Origin: Streptomyces sp. NRRL S-350
Lineage (GTDB): Bacteria; Actinomycetota; Actinomycetes; Streptomycetales; Streptomycetaceae
Assembly: GCF_000719705.1 (NCBI RefSeq)
Contig: NZ_JOHO01000027.1
Span: forward strand, 62,001 to 126,000
DNA: 64,000 bases
Reading direction: 5' to 3'
Positions 8,028-17,109 of this stretch are shown piece by piece (position 1 is the first letter of the stretch; every line of letters begins with the position of its first letter). Under the pieces are notes generated by a model. The model saw only the letters and a program-made list of their open reading frames with translations, was not told where the DNA came from and ran no database searches. A program made the translations under genes and the position numbers.

Positions 8028-9464
8028 ATGGGGGATGCCCTGTGGAAGCTGACGGCTGCGGCGCAGGCGGAGGCGGTGCGCGGCGGTGAGGTCTCCGCCG
8101 TCGAGCTGGTGGAGAGCCACCTGGAGCGCATCGCCGAGGTCAACCCGGAGGTGAACGCGGTCACCCAGCTCCTGGCGGAGCGCGCCCGGCAGGCCGCCGA
8201 ATGGACGGACCGGCGGCGGGCCGCCGGCGAGGAGCTGGGACCGCTCGCGGGGGTGCCGTTCACGGTGAAGGAGTCCACGGCCATCGAGGGCGTGGCGACC
8301 ACGTTCGGCACCCCGCGCTTCCGCGACCTGGTGGCGCCGGCGGACGCGCCCCCGGTGGCCCGGCTGCGCGCGGCCGGGGCGATCCCGATCGGGCACAGCA
8401 ACGTGCCCACCCTGATCGTGGCCGGGATGCACACGCGCAGCGAACTGTTCGGGGACACGGTCAACCCCTGGGACCGCAGCCGGACCCCCGGCGGATCGAG
8501 CGGGGGTGACGCGGTGGCCGTCGCCACGGGCATGGCCACGCTCGGGCTCGGCAACGACTCCGGTGGATCGCTGCGGATCCCGGCCCAGTTCTGCGGGGTG
8601 GCCGCGCTGAAGCCGACCACCGGCCGGTTCCCCGCCGACCACCGGATCCCCGGGGCGGACGACCCCGGCCCTGCGTCCCAACTGCTGGTCACCGACGGCC
8701 CGTTCGCCCGGAGCGTGGGCGATCTTCGGCTGGCGTACGAGGTGTTGGCCGGCGCCGATCCGCGGGATCCTCGGGCCGTGCCGGTGCCCGTGTACGGCGA
8801 GTCCCTCCCCGGGCCGGTGAGGGTCGCGGTCGTGGTGGACCCAGGCGGGCGCGGCGTCCACCCCACGGTGCGCACGGCCGTCGCGACCGCGGCCGACGCG
8901 CTGCGGGACGCCGGGTACGACGTGCGCGAAGTGCCGGACGTGCCACGGCTGGACGAAGCACTCGACGCCTACGGCCGGATCACCGCGACCGAGTTCGCCC
9001 CGAGCTGGCCGGCGGTGCGCACGCTGCTCGGCGAGGGCGGTGACCGCTTCATCGAGATGATGATGGAGCAGACCCCGCCCGCGAGCGCGGAGCAGTTCAT
9101 GAAGCTCATGGGCGCCTGGATGAACATCCGCCGCTCCTGGGCCGCATTCCTCGACGACCACCCGCTCCTGCTCGGCCCGTCGTTCACCGAACCGCCCGTC
9201 GAACCCGGGCTGGAGTCGCGCGACCGGGCCGGGTGGGACCGCTTCGAGTCGGGAAGGCGCCTGTGCACCGTGACCAGCTTCGTGGGCGTGCCCGGGGTGG
9301 CCGTGCCGACCGGGATGGCCGACGGGCTGCCGTCCGGAGTGCAGATCGTCGGGCGCGCGTTCCGCGAGGACCTGTGTTTGGCCGCGGCCGAGGCGATCGA
9401 GGACCGGCTCGGAGTTCTCACACCGGTCGACCCGGGCCAGGGCCAGGGGCGTCGCACAGTCTGA
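8028..9464 (+). CDS. Amidase signature family hydrolase
   Basis: A 478-residue amidase. The Ser-cisSer-Lys triad can be read directly: catalytic Lys in GVPFTVKES (about residue 82), the glycine/serine loop TPGGSSGGDAVAVATG (cis-Ser near 158) and the nucleophile region GNDSGGSLRIPAQFCGV (Ser near 182). A GAGGAGG ribosome-binding site lies 9 bases before the ATG. Overall length and the C-terminal IVGRAFREDLCLAAAEAIE match fatty-amide/indoleacetamide-type amidases. Substrate unknown. Controlled by the divergent TetR regulator through two operators. Confidence 0.9.
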   Translation: MGDALWKLTAAAQAEAVRGGEVSAVELVESHLERIAEVNPEVNAVTQLLAERARQAAEWTDRRRAAGEELGPLAGVPFTVKESTAIEGVATTFGTPRFRDLVAPADAPPVARLRAAGAIPIGHSNVPTLIVAGMHTRSELFGDTVNPWDRSRTPGGSSGGDAVAVATGMATLGLGNDSGGSLRIPAQFCGVAALKPTTGRFPADHRIPGADDPGPASQLLVTDGPFARSVGDLRLAYEVLAGADPRDPRAVPVPVYGESLPGPVRVAVVVDPGGRGVHPTVRTAVATAADALRDAGYDVREVPDVPRLDEALDAYGRITATEFAPSWPAVRTLLGEGGDRFIEMMMEQTPPASAEQFMKLMGAWMNIRRSWAAFLDDHPLLLGPSFTEPPVEPGLESRDRAGWDRFESGRRLCTVTSFVGVPGVAVPTGMADGLPSGVQIVGRAFREDLCLAAAEAIEDRLGVLTPVDPGQGQGRRTV

Positions 9465-9484
9465 CGAACTTGCGAGGGGGCCGG

Positions 9485-9720
9485 TCAGGCGATCTTCAGG
9501 AGGTCGATCGGGCCGGTGAACGGATCGTAGGAGGCGTGTCGGAGGCCGGCGGAGACGTACCGGTGTCCTGCGCCGCGGAGGGTGTCGACGGCCAGGTTGC
9601 GCAGGGCGGCCGTGTTCTCGGGGCCATGGCCGGTGCGGGTCTTCGAGGCGTCCGCGCGGAAGGTGGTGTCGCGGACGACGTCGAGCCGGTTCCCGGTCGC
9701 CCACTGCGAGCGGGCGAGCC
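9485..9720 (-). pseudogene. C-terminal remnant of an ISAs1-type transposase
   Basis: Reads DVVRDTTFRADASKTRTGHG, then NTAALRNLAVDTLRGAGHRY and a short end DLLKIA, the C-terminal tail of ISAs1-family transposases. Upstream translation (beyond about 9720) is unrelated low-complexity sequence, so the DDE core is lost. It abuts the amidase stop. Confidence 0.65.
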
Positions 9721-10082
9721 GGCGGGATCGGCGCCGGTCGGATCGGCGAGGCCGCCCGGACGGGCCAGGCCGACGACCCGGCGGATCGTCGCGGCGCTCG
9801 GAGCGACCCGCACCCCGAGCGCGCCGACCATGCGGGCACCCAGCCGGGCCAGGGCATGCTGCGGCGCGTCCGGCCCACCGGCCGACAGCCGGGAAGGACT
9901 GCGCTCCGGCGACGACCGCGGAGGCGGCAATCAGCAGCACTGCCACGGTGGGGTGGCGGTCACCTCGCCTCCGACGCGGACCGGGCAAGCACGTGCAGCC
10001 GCTCCGCGAGCGACAGTCCCGCCACGCCGTCCGGGATCGGCGACCCGGTCAGGCAGACGGTGGCAGAACTACGGCGCATCGG

Positions 10083-10136
10083 AACTCCGGTGGGTCCGAG
10101 GCGACTTCGGGAGATCGCCCCGTACCCACCGGAGTT
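10083..10136. repeat. 13-bp inverted repeat with 28-bp spacer
   Basis: AACTCCGGTGGGT (10083-10095) and ACCCACCGGAGTT (10124-10136) are perfect complements. It lies in the about 670-bp gene-free region upstream of the ricin-lectin protein and could be a long hairpin or a relic of mobile-element ends. Confidence 0.7.
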
Positions 10137-10282
10137 TCGTTGCGTTCGTGACGGACCCGCGTCCCGCCCGCGACGACCTGCGCACTCACCCGCTCGCGGG
10201 GACTTCGAAACGCCCCTGGGCGGGTGGGCTGGTCGCGAGTTCGACGGCCCCCTGTGGCCGCGGCCGGGCGAGCAGCGGTGCC

Positions 10283-10298
10283 CGAGAAAAAATTCTCG
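10283..10298. promoter_or_regulatory. AT-rich hairpin in long leader region
   Basis: CGAGAAAAAATTCTCG forms a 6-bp stem around AAAA. Downstream lie two copies of the palindrome GTCCGGAC (10342-10349, 10355-10362) before the start at 10392. Position suggests leader or operator elements for the secreted protein gene; no known riboswitch is recognised. Confidence 0.35.
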
Positions 10299-10391
10299 TG
10301 GTCCGGGGCAACCTTTCCGGGGGCGGTGGCAACCGGGTGGTGTCCGGACAAGCGGTCCGGACGGAGGTCACGGCTGAAAGAGAGCATCGAC

Positions 10392-12227
10392 ATGTTCCCT
10401 CGCCCATCCACGTCGTCGGAGGCGTCGCCCGCCGGCCGCGCCCGCCGTGGTCGCGCCCGCCCTCGGTTGTACCAGCGCAGGAGCTTCTGGGCGGCCGTCG
10501 GCCTGGCGGTCGTGGGCGGCTCCGTGGTCGTGATCAACACGGCCTCAGCGGGGACCGTGTCCGTCGACACGGGCAACTGGTACGTGCTGGTCAACCACAA
10601 CACCGGCCAGGTGCTGGACGACTACGGCTACGGCGCGTACGACGGCGCTTCGGTGGTGCAGTGGAGCCGTACCGGCGCGGCGAACCAGCAGTGGAGGTTC
10701 GTCGACGCGGGTGACGGGAACTACCGGCTGCAGAACCGGTTCTCCGGCAAGGTGCTGGACGACTACGGCTGGTCGACGACCGAAGGCGCCCAGGTGGGGC
10801 AGTGGAGCGACCTGAACGGCGCCAACCAGCAGTTCCACCTGGAGAACTCGTCGGACGGCTACGTGCGTCTGATCAACCGCCACAGCGGCAAGGCCGTCGA
10901 GGTCCCGCTCGACTCCAAGGCCGACGGGGGCCGGATCGCCCAGTACCACGACTGGAACGGCGCCAACCAGCAGTGGCAGCTCGTCCCGGTCGGCAGTATC
11001 AGTGGCACCGGGAACACGGGGGGCTCCGGCAGCAGCGCCGCGCCCGCCCAGCCTGCCACGCCGGGCGGCACCGCTCCGACGAGCCAGGCCCCGGGCGCTA
11101 GCCACCCGACGTCGGCGCCGCCGGTGGCTCCGGCCGGCGGCAACAACCCGGCGAAGAGCTTCTTGGGCAGCAACAAGGTGCTCATCGGCGGCTCGATGTC
11201 CGACGCCTCGGCGAGCGCCGCACCGTTCGACGTGCAGTACGCCTACGTGCACAGTCAGCCCGCGCCCTCGTCGGACTACTACACGGCGGCCCGCTGCCAG
11301 GACGCGTGGTCGGGCTGGTGGGGCTGCTGGACCGGCAGCACCACGGCGCCCGGCACGTACGTGACCTACCGGGACGCCAAGGCGGCCCAGGCCACCTACC
11401 AGGGCAAGCCGCGCCCGCAGAAGCAGCTCTGGACCTGGTACTCGCTGCGCGACCTCGGCGACGCGGCGGGCCAGGGCGACGGCCCGGGCGAGGTCCAGGC
11501 CATCAACAGGACCGACCTGCTCACCCGCTACCTGAACGACTACCGCTTCTTCCTCCAGAAGATCGGCACCTCTCACGACATGATCGACCTCGAGCCCGAT
11601 TTCTGGGGCTACGTCCGCTCGCTCGGCAACCCGCACCAGGTCGCCGCGCAGGTCAAGGCCGCGAACCCCACGGACTGCGGCTCGCAGGAGAACAGCGCCT
11701 CCGGCCTGGCCCAGTGCCTGATCGCGATGGGGCACAAGTACGCGCCGAACACCGGCGTGGGAATGCACCTGTCCTGCTTCGACTGGCAGCAGAACACCCC
11801 GCAGTGCGTCAAGGACTACGCGGACCTCGGGGCGAAGAACGCCGACTTCCTGGTCACCGACGTGACGGACCGCGACGCCGGCTGGTACGCGCTGCCCGCC
11901 CACGGCAGCAAGGACACCTACTGGAACGACCAGAAGGGCTTCGCCGCGCTCGGCTTCTACAAGACGATGGCCGAGTCCGTGGGCAAGCCGGTGGTCCTGT
12001 GGCAGGTCCCCGTGGGCAACATGGCGCAGAACAACACGCCCAACCACTACAAGGACGACAAGGTCGACTGGTTCTTCTCGCACCTGGACCAGGTGGCGAA
12101 CGCACACGTCGGCGGCATCCTGTTCGGCGCCGGCTGGCAGGAACAGACCACGCCCGAGACCGACGGCGGAAACCTGATCAACAAGACGATCGCATACCGC
12201 AACTCGGGCGGCACCCCGCTCAAGTAG
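10392..12227 (+). CDS. Secreted protein with ricin-type lectin (CBM13) and C-terminal glycosidase-like domain
   Basis: A 611-residue exported protein. An Arg-rich N-region is followed by a signal segment ending SAGTVSVD (about residue 55). Residues about 60-200 form one ricin B trefoil with three repeats, each with a QxW element (NQQWRFVD, NQQFHLEN, NQQWQLVP). A Ser/Pro/Thr/Gly linker (about 200-255) leads to a roughly 350-residue C-terminal domain with an acidic strand end DMIDLEPDFWGY, GVGMHLSCFDW and PVVLWQVPVGN, as in TIM-barrel glycosidases, with DLEPD a candidate catalytic region. The start at 10392 follows AAAGAGAG. A longer in-frame start would only add Arg-rich leader. The exact glycoside hydrolase family is not recognised. 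Confidence 0.75.
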   Translation: MFPRPSTSSEASPAGRARRGRARPRLYQRRSFWAAVGLAVVGGSVVVINTASAGTVSVDTGNWYVLVNHNTGQVLDDYGYGAYDGASVVQWSRTGAANQQWRFVDAGDGNYRLQNRFSGKVLDDYGWSTTEGAQVGQWSDLNGANQQFHLENSSDGYVRLINRHSGKAVEVPLDSKADGGRIAQYHDWNGANQQWQLVPVGSISGTGNTGGSGSSAAPAQPATPGGTAPTSQAPGASHPTSAPPVAPAGGNNPAKSFLGSNKVLIGGSMSDASASAAPFDVQYAYVHSQPAPSSDYYTAARCQDAWSGWWGCWTGSTTAPGTYVTYRDAKAAQATYQGKPRPQKQLWTWYSLRDLGDAAGQGDGPGEVQAINRTDLLTRYLNDYRFFLQKIGTSHDMIDLEPDFWGYVRSLGNPHQVAAQVKAANPTDCGSQENSASGLAQCLIAMGHKYAPNTGVGMHLSCFDWQQNTPQCVKDYADLGAKNADFLVTDVTDRDAGWYALPAHGSKDTYWNDQKGFAALGFYKTMAESVGKPVVLWQVPVGNMAQNNTPNHYKDDKVDWFFSHLDQVANAHVGGILFGAGWQEQTTPETDGGNLINKTIAYRNSGGTPLK

Positions 12228-12976
12228 TCACCCGCAGCCGGTCGGCCCACCCTACGACGGGGCCGCGTTCGTCCCCCGTCGTCCCGCCGAGCACTCCTCG
12301 GCCGGCGCCGGCCGGCTGCCGCCGCCCGCGGTCTCGACCTCCACGAGAGCGCGGTCACTCACTGAGGCAGGCGCACGAAACCCCGCCCGGGCCGCCACCC
12401 CGGGGTGGAAGCGGGGGCGCGGCCGGCACCAGCCGCACGCGAAGAAGAACAGCCAGCGCGGCGCCCGACCATACCGACCAGCCCCCCAGTCCGAAACCCA
12501 CCCACCACCAGCAGCAGGGCCCCGGACGGTAAGTCAGAGGAGTGAGAACCACCCGACGCCGCCCCTCCCCAGGGCGAACAGACAGGACAACAGGGCCGGG
12601 GCCGAACACCGAACCGAACCACGAGCCGACCCCTGTTCCGAACCACGAGCCGAACCACGCCACCCGGCCCGTAGCCACGCCGGGGCCCTGTCGCTGTCGC
12701 GCCCCGGCCACACGGGGGGTGGGGAGAGAGCTCCCGTCCGCCCACGTCACAGCACGCGACGGCAGGGCATGCGGCAGGGGGCGCGACAGCCTCCGGCAGA
12801 CCACGGAAGCGGAAGCCCGGGCGATCTGACGCCGGAGCGCGAGCGCCAAGAGCCGCCGGGCGAACTCGGCCCCCGAGCAGCCGCAGCGGCTCGCCGCGCT
12901 CGGGCTCGACTGGCACTGACCCGGCCACCCGAGGCCTGCCGAGAAGCAGCTGAGTGGCTGGCCGGCCCCGCTCCTC
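12228..12976. other. Gene-free region with direct repeats
   Basis: About 750 bases between two stops. It holds a reiterated CCGAACCACGAGCCGA-type repeat (about 12611-12658) and an 18-mer (12738-12755) that recurs exactly at 60039-60056. No open frame has a domain or ribosome-binding site. Confidence 0.5.
12738..12755. repeat. 18-bp sequence repeated at 60039-60056 (copy 1)
   Basis: CCGCCCACGTCACAGCAC is identical in both places, each in gene-free DNA and followed by a GCGAC/TCGAC trinucleotide context. A chance 18-bp match within 64 kb is unlikely, so it may be a dispersed element or a binding site. Confidence 0.6.
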
Positions 12977-14053
12977 TCACAGCAGGTCAGGCTGCCAGAT
13001 GACGCGATCCGGATAGACGTGCGCGGTGGGGGCCAGCTTGTACGTGCCATCGGTGGCGTCTGCGGGGACTACCCATCCGACTCCCTGGTAGGCCCAAGGC
13101 CTCTCTTCACGTGCCACGGCGCACTGCTTGGTGTCGGTGACGATGGTCTGGCCCGACGGAACGGTCGACTGTCGCGGACCGGAGTCTCCCGGGCATGGAT
13201 GGAAGGTGTTTTCCCTCGCGTATTGAAGGCGGGTCTTGAGTGCGATCGGCCGACTGCCGCGATTAGTGATCTTGAGAGCGAAGGAGACCCACTCGGCCTC
13301 GACCCGGGCGCACACGCGCCAGGTGACCGTCTCTGGTCCCTGGATCGGGGCACTGCACCGGCTGTCCTCGCCGAGAGTGCCCTTCTCCAGCCCCGGCGGC
13401 TCCGAGGGCACGGCAGGCTGGGGCGTGCCGGGGCCGTTGCCGGGAGTTTCGGTTCGGATGCTGGCGGTGCCTTCCGGCGCGGGGAGGACGTCGGCGGCCG
13501 CCGATCCGGGCGCCACAATGCTTTTGATGATCGGTGCGAGGACGCCGGCGGCGACGACGAGTGCGGCGGCGCCGAGGAGTAGCCGTCCCTTCCGGCTGGC
13601 GGGAATCCATCGCCTGCGGGGGTGCGCGTGCGGGAGGGTCCGGGGCGGGTCGTCGAGCCCGTGAACGGCCGGCGCGGCGGTCTGATCCTGGGATGTGTCC
13701 GCTGGCGGCTGCTCGGCGGCCGGGGCGAGAGCGGCTTCGAGTTCCTGCCAGCGCGCGTCCCATTCGGCGGCGGCGGCTTCGGCGCGAGCGCGGTCGGACT
13801 TCGCGTACCAGTGGCAGGAGAGGACGAACGCGCGGGTGACTTCGCGGGACGGCTGACTGTCACCGCGGGCCGCGTTGGAGAACGTCGTATCCGAATAGCT
13901 CTTCGTGCCGGTCCTCTTCGAGCAGGTCGCCAACTCCCTGTAGGTCGGACTCCCGCACTCCTCGCGCAGCGCACGCAGAGCGGATGCGAACGCCGCCAGA
14001 GGTCCGCCCTCGGGATCGATCGGGCGTTCCTGACGCCCCTGCCTGCTGGCCAA
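12977..14053 (-). CDS. HTH-domain transmembrane protein
   Basis: A 358-residue single-pass protein. The N-terminal cytoplasmic part (about 1-100) has the FASALRALREECGSPTYREL segment and SYSDTTFSNAARGDSQPS, a degenerate XRE-type HTH seen in many streptomycete membrane-anchored regulators. A Pro/Ala-rich stretch and basic patch precede one membrane helix (LLLGAAALVVAAGVLAPII, about 157-178). The C-terminal about 180 residues are outside the cell and contain two Cys (SRCSAP, VCARVE), then HPCPGDSG and KQCAVA, suggesting disulfides. It diverges from a secreted protein gene across a region with an inverted repeat (14075-14120). Role unknown; signal transduction is inferred. Confidence 0.7.
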   Translation of the reverse strand: MASRQGRQERPIDPEGGPLAAFASALRALREECGSPTYRELATCSKRTGTKSYSDTTFSNAARGDSQPSREVTRAFVLSCHWYAKSDRARAEAAAAEWDARWQELEAALAPAAEQPPADTSQDQTAAPAVHGLDDPPRTLPHAHPRRRWIPASRKGRLLLGAAALVVAAGVLAPIIKSIVAPGSAAADVLPAPEGTASIRTETPGNGPGTPQPAVPSEPPGLEKGTLGEDSRCSAPIQGPETVTWRVCARVEAEWVSFALKITNRGSRPIALKTRLQYARENTFHPCPGDSGPRQSTVPSGQTIVTDTKQCAVAREERPWAYQGVGWVVPADATDGTYKLAPTAHVYPDRVIWQPDLL

Positions 14054-14074
14054 CCAGCCCTCACCCGACCTTTT

Positions 14075-14120
14075 TTGATGACCCGTTGATTAGTCCGGGA
14101 CAAGTGTGGCTGGTCATCAA
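14075..14120. promoter_or_regulatory. 9-bp inverted repeat in divergent promoter
   Basis: TTGATGACC (14075-14083) and GGTCATCAA (14112-14120) are perfect complements with a 28-bp spacer, in the intergenic region between the HTH-TM protein and the secreted protein; suits a cooperative operator spanning both promoters. Confidence 0.5.
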
Positions 14121-14143
14121 GCCCTACACCAATCTGAGGTCAA

Positions 14144-14184
14144 CAAGCCGGACATCCCCGCAGCAGGGGACATCAGCCGGCTTG
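14144..14184 (+). promoter_or_regulatory. Leader stem-loop of the secreted protein gene
   Basis: CAAGCCGG (14144-14151) pairs with CCGGCTTG (14177-14184), with inner CCCC/GGGG pairing. It ends 22 bases before the ATG, close to the GAGAGG ribosome-binding site, and could modulate translation. Confidence 0.45.
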
Positions 14185-14206
14185 ATCGCCATCAGAGAGG
14201 ACACCC

Positions 14207-14836
14207 ATGAGGAACATCCGTACGCAGGTGGCGCGGGCAACCGCGTCGGTAGCCGGCGCGATCGTGCTCCTGGCCGCCGGGGCGGTGACGGCGCCCGTGC
14301 AGGCGCAGGCCGCCCCGCTCGGCAGGGTCTGCATGATCAACTCCGTGGACGGCGCGCAGACCTTCGGCCACATCGGCTGGGCGTTCAAGGTCCGCGGCGA
14401 CCGCGACCACTGGATCTACGGCGCCACCGAGGCCAGCGGAAGCCTGACGATCGACCCGGGACCCAACACGAACAGCTCGTGGATCAAGGGAAGCAGCTGG
14501 AGCAAGATGCTCGGCTACTTCCGCGGCCTCAAGGTCAAGCAGGGCGACCACTGGGTGCAGGAGTACAGCCACTGGCGGTGCGAGGACACCCGCGACGGTG
14601 ACGTCGGCAAGGCTCAGGAGGCGTACCGGCACGAGCGGGACAACGGCTACAACGTGGCCGACAACAACTGCCTGACCAAGTCCCTGAAGATCCTCAAGGG
14701 CTACAGCACTATTCTCGCCCGCGACCCCCGGCTTCCCATCCCTCCGCTCTACCGGCACCCGTCGTGGAACGCGCCGAACAACTACTTCCGTGAGGGCCTG
14801 GACCAGGCGAACTGGGAGGGCATCCAGCGCCTGTGA
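14207..14836 (+). CDS. Secreted protein with H...NC motif (papain-like fold candidate)
   Basis: A 209-residue exported protein with a clean signal peptide cleaved near VQAQAAP (about residue 36). The mature protein begins with CMINSVDGAQTFGHIGWAFK and later has VADNNCLTKSLKILKGY (about 157). A His in a G-H-I-G-W strand followed by an N-N-C at a helix start is the order seen in circularly permuted NlpC/P60-LRAT-like papain folds, which would make it a putative peptidase or amidase; this is inference from spacing only. The end has repeated Trp/Asn residues. Preceded by a leader stem-loop and followed by a strong terminator hairpin (14960-14999). Confidence 0.6.
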   Translation: MRNIRTQVARATASVAGAIVLLAAGAVTAPVQAQAAPLGRVCMINSVDGAQTFGHIGWAFKVRGDRDHWIYGATEASGSLTIDPGPNTNSSWIKGSSWSKMLGYFRGLKVKQGDHWVQEYSHWRCEDTRDGDVGKAQEAYRHERDNGYNVADNNCLTKSLKILKGYSTILARDPRLPIPPLYRHPSWNAPNNYFREGLDQANWEGIQRL

Positions 14837-14959
14837 GGGCCGGCGTCCCATCGTGTGCCGTCTGATCACCCGACGGACACCACCAGGCATCGCATGAAGT
14901 TCCATCGCGCCCCGCCCCGATGCGCCGTGACGGCCGTGAACGAGGGAGCGGAACAGCTC

Positions 14960-14999
14960 GGCCCGTGGGTGCCCACCATCCGGAGGGCGCCCACGGGCC
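14960..14999 (+). terminator. 15-bp stem hairpin, probable terminator
   Basis: GGCCCGTGGGTGCCC and GGGCGCCCACGGGCC pair along 15 positions with one G-U, loop of 10, about 120 bases after the stop at 14836. Confidence 0.65.
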
Positions 15000-15040
15000 C
15001 AGCAAGCACGGACCACATCAAGGAGAAGGGATACACAGAG

Positions 15041-15658
15041 ATGGCTGATCTGCTCCGCTACGGAGCCCCGGCGCTCTCCTGCATCGTCGCAATCACGGCC
15101 CTCATCATCTCCATCCGGCTCAACCGCCGACAGCGCCAGATAACCCGTCTGGAGATCGCCCGAAACCTCCACAGCGAACTGATCAGCGACGCCGCTATCA
15201 AGGACCGCCACACCCTCGGCACCATCCACTGGCAGAACAGGCCCATCTCCTCCGATGGGACCGAGCGCGGCGAGGTGATGTGCGCCTACTTCGCCATGCT
15301 CTGGCGCTTCGAGCGCCTGCACGCCGGCAGGAAGGTACTCCTCGAAGAGAACAACAACGTCCACGACATCGCCCTGACCATCCTGGACCGCCAGATCCAG
15401 ACCCACGTTGTGGACTACACCTGTACCTTCCACGAGCTCAGAGCCAAGCTGGAAGACTCCAACAAGAACGACCCCGTCTTCGACGGCCGCTATGCCGTTT
15501 CCTTCAGGGAACTGCGCGAGTCCCTCGCAGACACCGCGGACGAGGACACCAGAAGAAAACTGATGTTCCACACGGACAACTCCGAGACCTGCGGGTGTTC
15601 CTGTCACAAGGTGAACCCGAAGCCTCCCGTCCCCGCCCAGCACTCCCGACCCTCGTAG
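15041..15658 (+). CDS. DUF6082-like single-TM protein
   Basis: A 205-residue protein: one N-terminal membrane helix (LSCIVAITALIISIRL, about 10-27) followed by a basic, helical cytoplasmic domain (RQITRLEIARNLHSELISD, YFAMLWRFERLHAGRK). This layout matches the DUF6082 family of streptomycete membrane-anchored proteins of unknown role. The ATG follows GAGAAGGG at 10 bases. Cys-rich CGCSCH near the C-terminus could bind a metal. A 14-bp-stem terminator lies 50 bases after the stop. Confidence 0.55.
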   Translation: MADLLRYGAPALSCIVAITALIISIRLNRRQRQITRLEIARNLHSELISDAAIKDRHTLGTIHWQNRPISSDGTERGEVMCAYFAMLWRFERLHAGRKVLLEENNNVHDIALTILDRQIQTHVVDYTCTFHELRAKLEDSNKNDPVFDGRYAVSFRELRESLADTADEDTRRKLMFHTDNSETCGCSCHKVNPKPPVPAQHSRPS

Positions 15659-15707
15659 ACGGAGCCCCGGCCCCGCAGCCCTCCAGGAGAAGACGGAGGC
15701 CCAGTTC

Positions 15708-15741
15708 CGGGGTGCAACGCAAACCTCTGCGTTGCACCCCG
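15708..15741. terminator. 14-bp perfect-stem hairpin
   Basis: CGGGGTGCAACGCA and TGCGTTGCACCCCG pair perfectly around a 6-base loop (AACCTC), just after the DUF6082-like gene and at the 3' edge of the decayed minus-strand fragments; serves either side as a terminator. Confidence 0.7.
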
Positions 15742-15744
15742 CAC

Positions 15745-15939
15745 TGCGGGGGTCTGGCCCGGGTCGTCGACGGGGAAGTGTCGGCGTCGCGGGTTGAGGA
15801 CGATCACTCCGAGTTCGGTCAGGGCTTCGGCTGCTTGCACCTGCCGGTCCTCGACGCCTGTGATGCCTCCGGCGAGGAACACCGTCGGAGGCTCCCAAAG
15901 CGCCGGATCGGTGCTGGGCATCGAGTCGTCCGGGGCCAT
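15745..15939 (-). pseudogene. N-terminal fragment of a nucleoside 2-deoxyribosyltransferase-like gene
   Basis: From an ATG at 15939 the frame reads ...WEPPTVFLAGGITGVEDRQV then LGVIVLNPRRRHFPVDDPGQ. VFLAGGITG...NPRR...FPxDDP is the start of the nucleoside 2-deoxyribosyltransferase-like family (substrate loop and conserved Asp pair). The rest (WEYxHL and the catalytic Glu region) is absent: the frame runs into the hairpin at 15708-15741. A non-functional fragment. Confidence 0.6.
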
Positions 15940-15954
15940 GTCCGTCCCGTTGTT

Positions 15955-16236
15955 GTTGAAGTCGGGCGAAGGGTGTGACGCGCCCTCCGCTGGCTGCGAT
16001 CTCCTGCCGGAGGAGGGTGTTGTCGTGCTGCAGGGCCGCGATGGCCGTGGCCGCGGCGTCCAGTCGGCGGGCGAGGGAGGTGTACTCGCGGGTCTTCTCG
16101 ACGAGCTTGCAGCACAGCCGCAGGATCTCCTCGTCGCGACGGGCCCCACCTGGTGCGGCGGTGCCGTGCTCGGCGAGGTGGGCGTCCCACTGAGCCGGGA
16201 TTGTTCGGTCAGCACCGCCATGGTGCGGCGGAACAT
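15955..16236 (-). pseudogene. Frameshifted coiled-coil protein fragment
   Basis: Starts MFRRTMAVLTEQS at 16236, then must change frame to continue IPAQWDAHLAEHGTAAPG and the coiled coil RRDEEILRLCCKLVEKTREY / LDAAATAIAALQHDNTLLRQ. Such small coiled-coil proteins accompany site-specific recombinase modules in streptomycetes. A single frameshift near 16195 breaks it. It lies 16 bases upstream of the deoxyribosyltransferase-like fragment and may have been co-transcribed. Confidence 0.5.
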
Positions 16237-16394
16237 GTGCGGGCGGGCTTTGCCCGGCGGGATCTCCTCCAGCCCCGACCAGGCACGGCCGGCGTTCGCG
16301 TACGATGAACGACTTCACCATCGCGGGACACCTGGACAGCCACAACCAAACTCGGGCGGCGGATCGGTGCGAAGACCCGCTCGGCGCGGACGGA

Positions 16395-16560
16395 CACCGT
16401 CTATCCAGTCGATCGTGCACGACAACGTGGTCGAGCACTACAACTCGCCGGCCATCGCCTCCACGCTGCAGAAGGACCACGCCGGCCTGCCCCGTAAGCA
16501 CTGGTGGATCACCGAGCCGGTCGCGGAGGCCATCGGCGTCGCCGACTGCCGCAGGTCCTC
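16395..16560 (+). pseudogene. Fragment of a recombinase/integrase-type gene
   Basis: Reads SIQSIVHDNVVEHYNSPAIA then LQKDHAGLPRKHWWITEPVA in one frame, a segment I associate with large streptomycete site-specific integrase proteins. No start, catalytic Arg/Tyr or continuation is present. The orientation is opposite to its neighbours, consistent with rearrangement. Confidence 0.4.
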
Positions 16561-16761
16561 CGTCCGATCCACGTGCGACAGCGCCTCCTGGACGTCCGGC
16601 CGCCCCCACCACCTCCCGCAGCCCGGCCTCGGCCTCCATGCCACCGACGACGTAGGAAGTCAGCGGCCCGCAGCTGATCGTCCCTGCATGGACAGCGGCT
16701 CGCAGACCGCCAGTTCGCGCGGGACGGGCCTGTACAGACGTCCTCGCGGAGCTGTTCGCCG

Positions 16762-17109
16762 CTACTCGCCGCCGTGGCTCGCACGCGCGGCTCGCCGCCG
16801 GGCATCAGCTGCTTCCGCACGGGCCTGCTTCGCTGCCCGCTCGGCCAGGCGCGCGGGGCAGAACTCCTCCGTCCGGAAGTCCACCGCCAGTCGCAACTTG
16901 CGGCCGGCGGGCCAGCGGCAGCAGCGGGCGTGGCAGCGTACGACTCCGGGAGGCACGGTCAGGAGGGCCGCGAGCAGGCGGACCGCCCGCTGAGTGGTCT
17001 CGTCCGGCCCGGACCGGTAGTCGATGCTCGGCGGGCCGTCGGCGTACTTGCTCCAGCAGCGCCAGGAGCCGTGTCTGGACGGTGCGCAGCTCGCCCACCT
17101 CCCGGTCAT
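16762..17109 (-). pseudogene. Decayed hypothetical gene, mobile-module associated
   Basis: A protein-like stretch with YADGPPSIDYRSGPDETTQR, AVRLLAALLTVPPGVVRCHA and RKLRLAVDFRTEEFCPARLA, ending in an Arg/Ala helix. The N-terminal portion is in another frame upstream, implying a frameshift near 17050. No domain named; it probably belonged to the same recombinase-associated module as the other fragments. Confidence 0.4.

Noticed and set aside
7872..9878. Long minus-strand frame opposite the amidase
   Set aside because: Composition-only frame; the amidase triad is on the plus strand.
10261..10391. Leader of the ricin-lectin gene considered as a c-di-AMP (ydaO) riboswitch
   Set aside because: I could not match the conserved core; only a small AT-rich hairpin and two short palindromes are certain.
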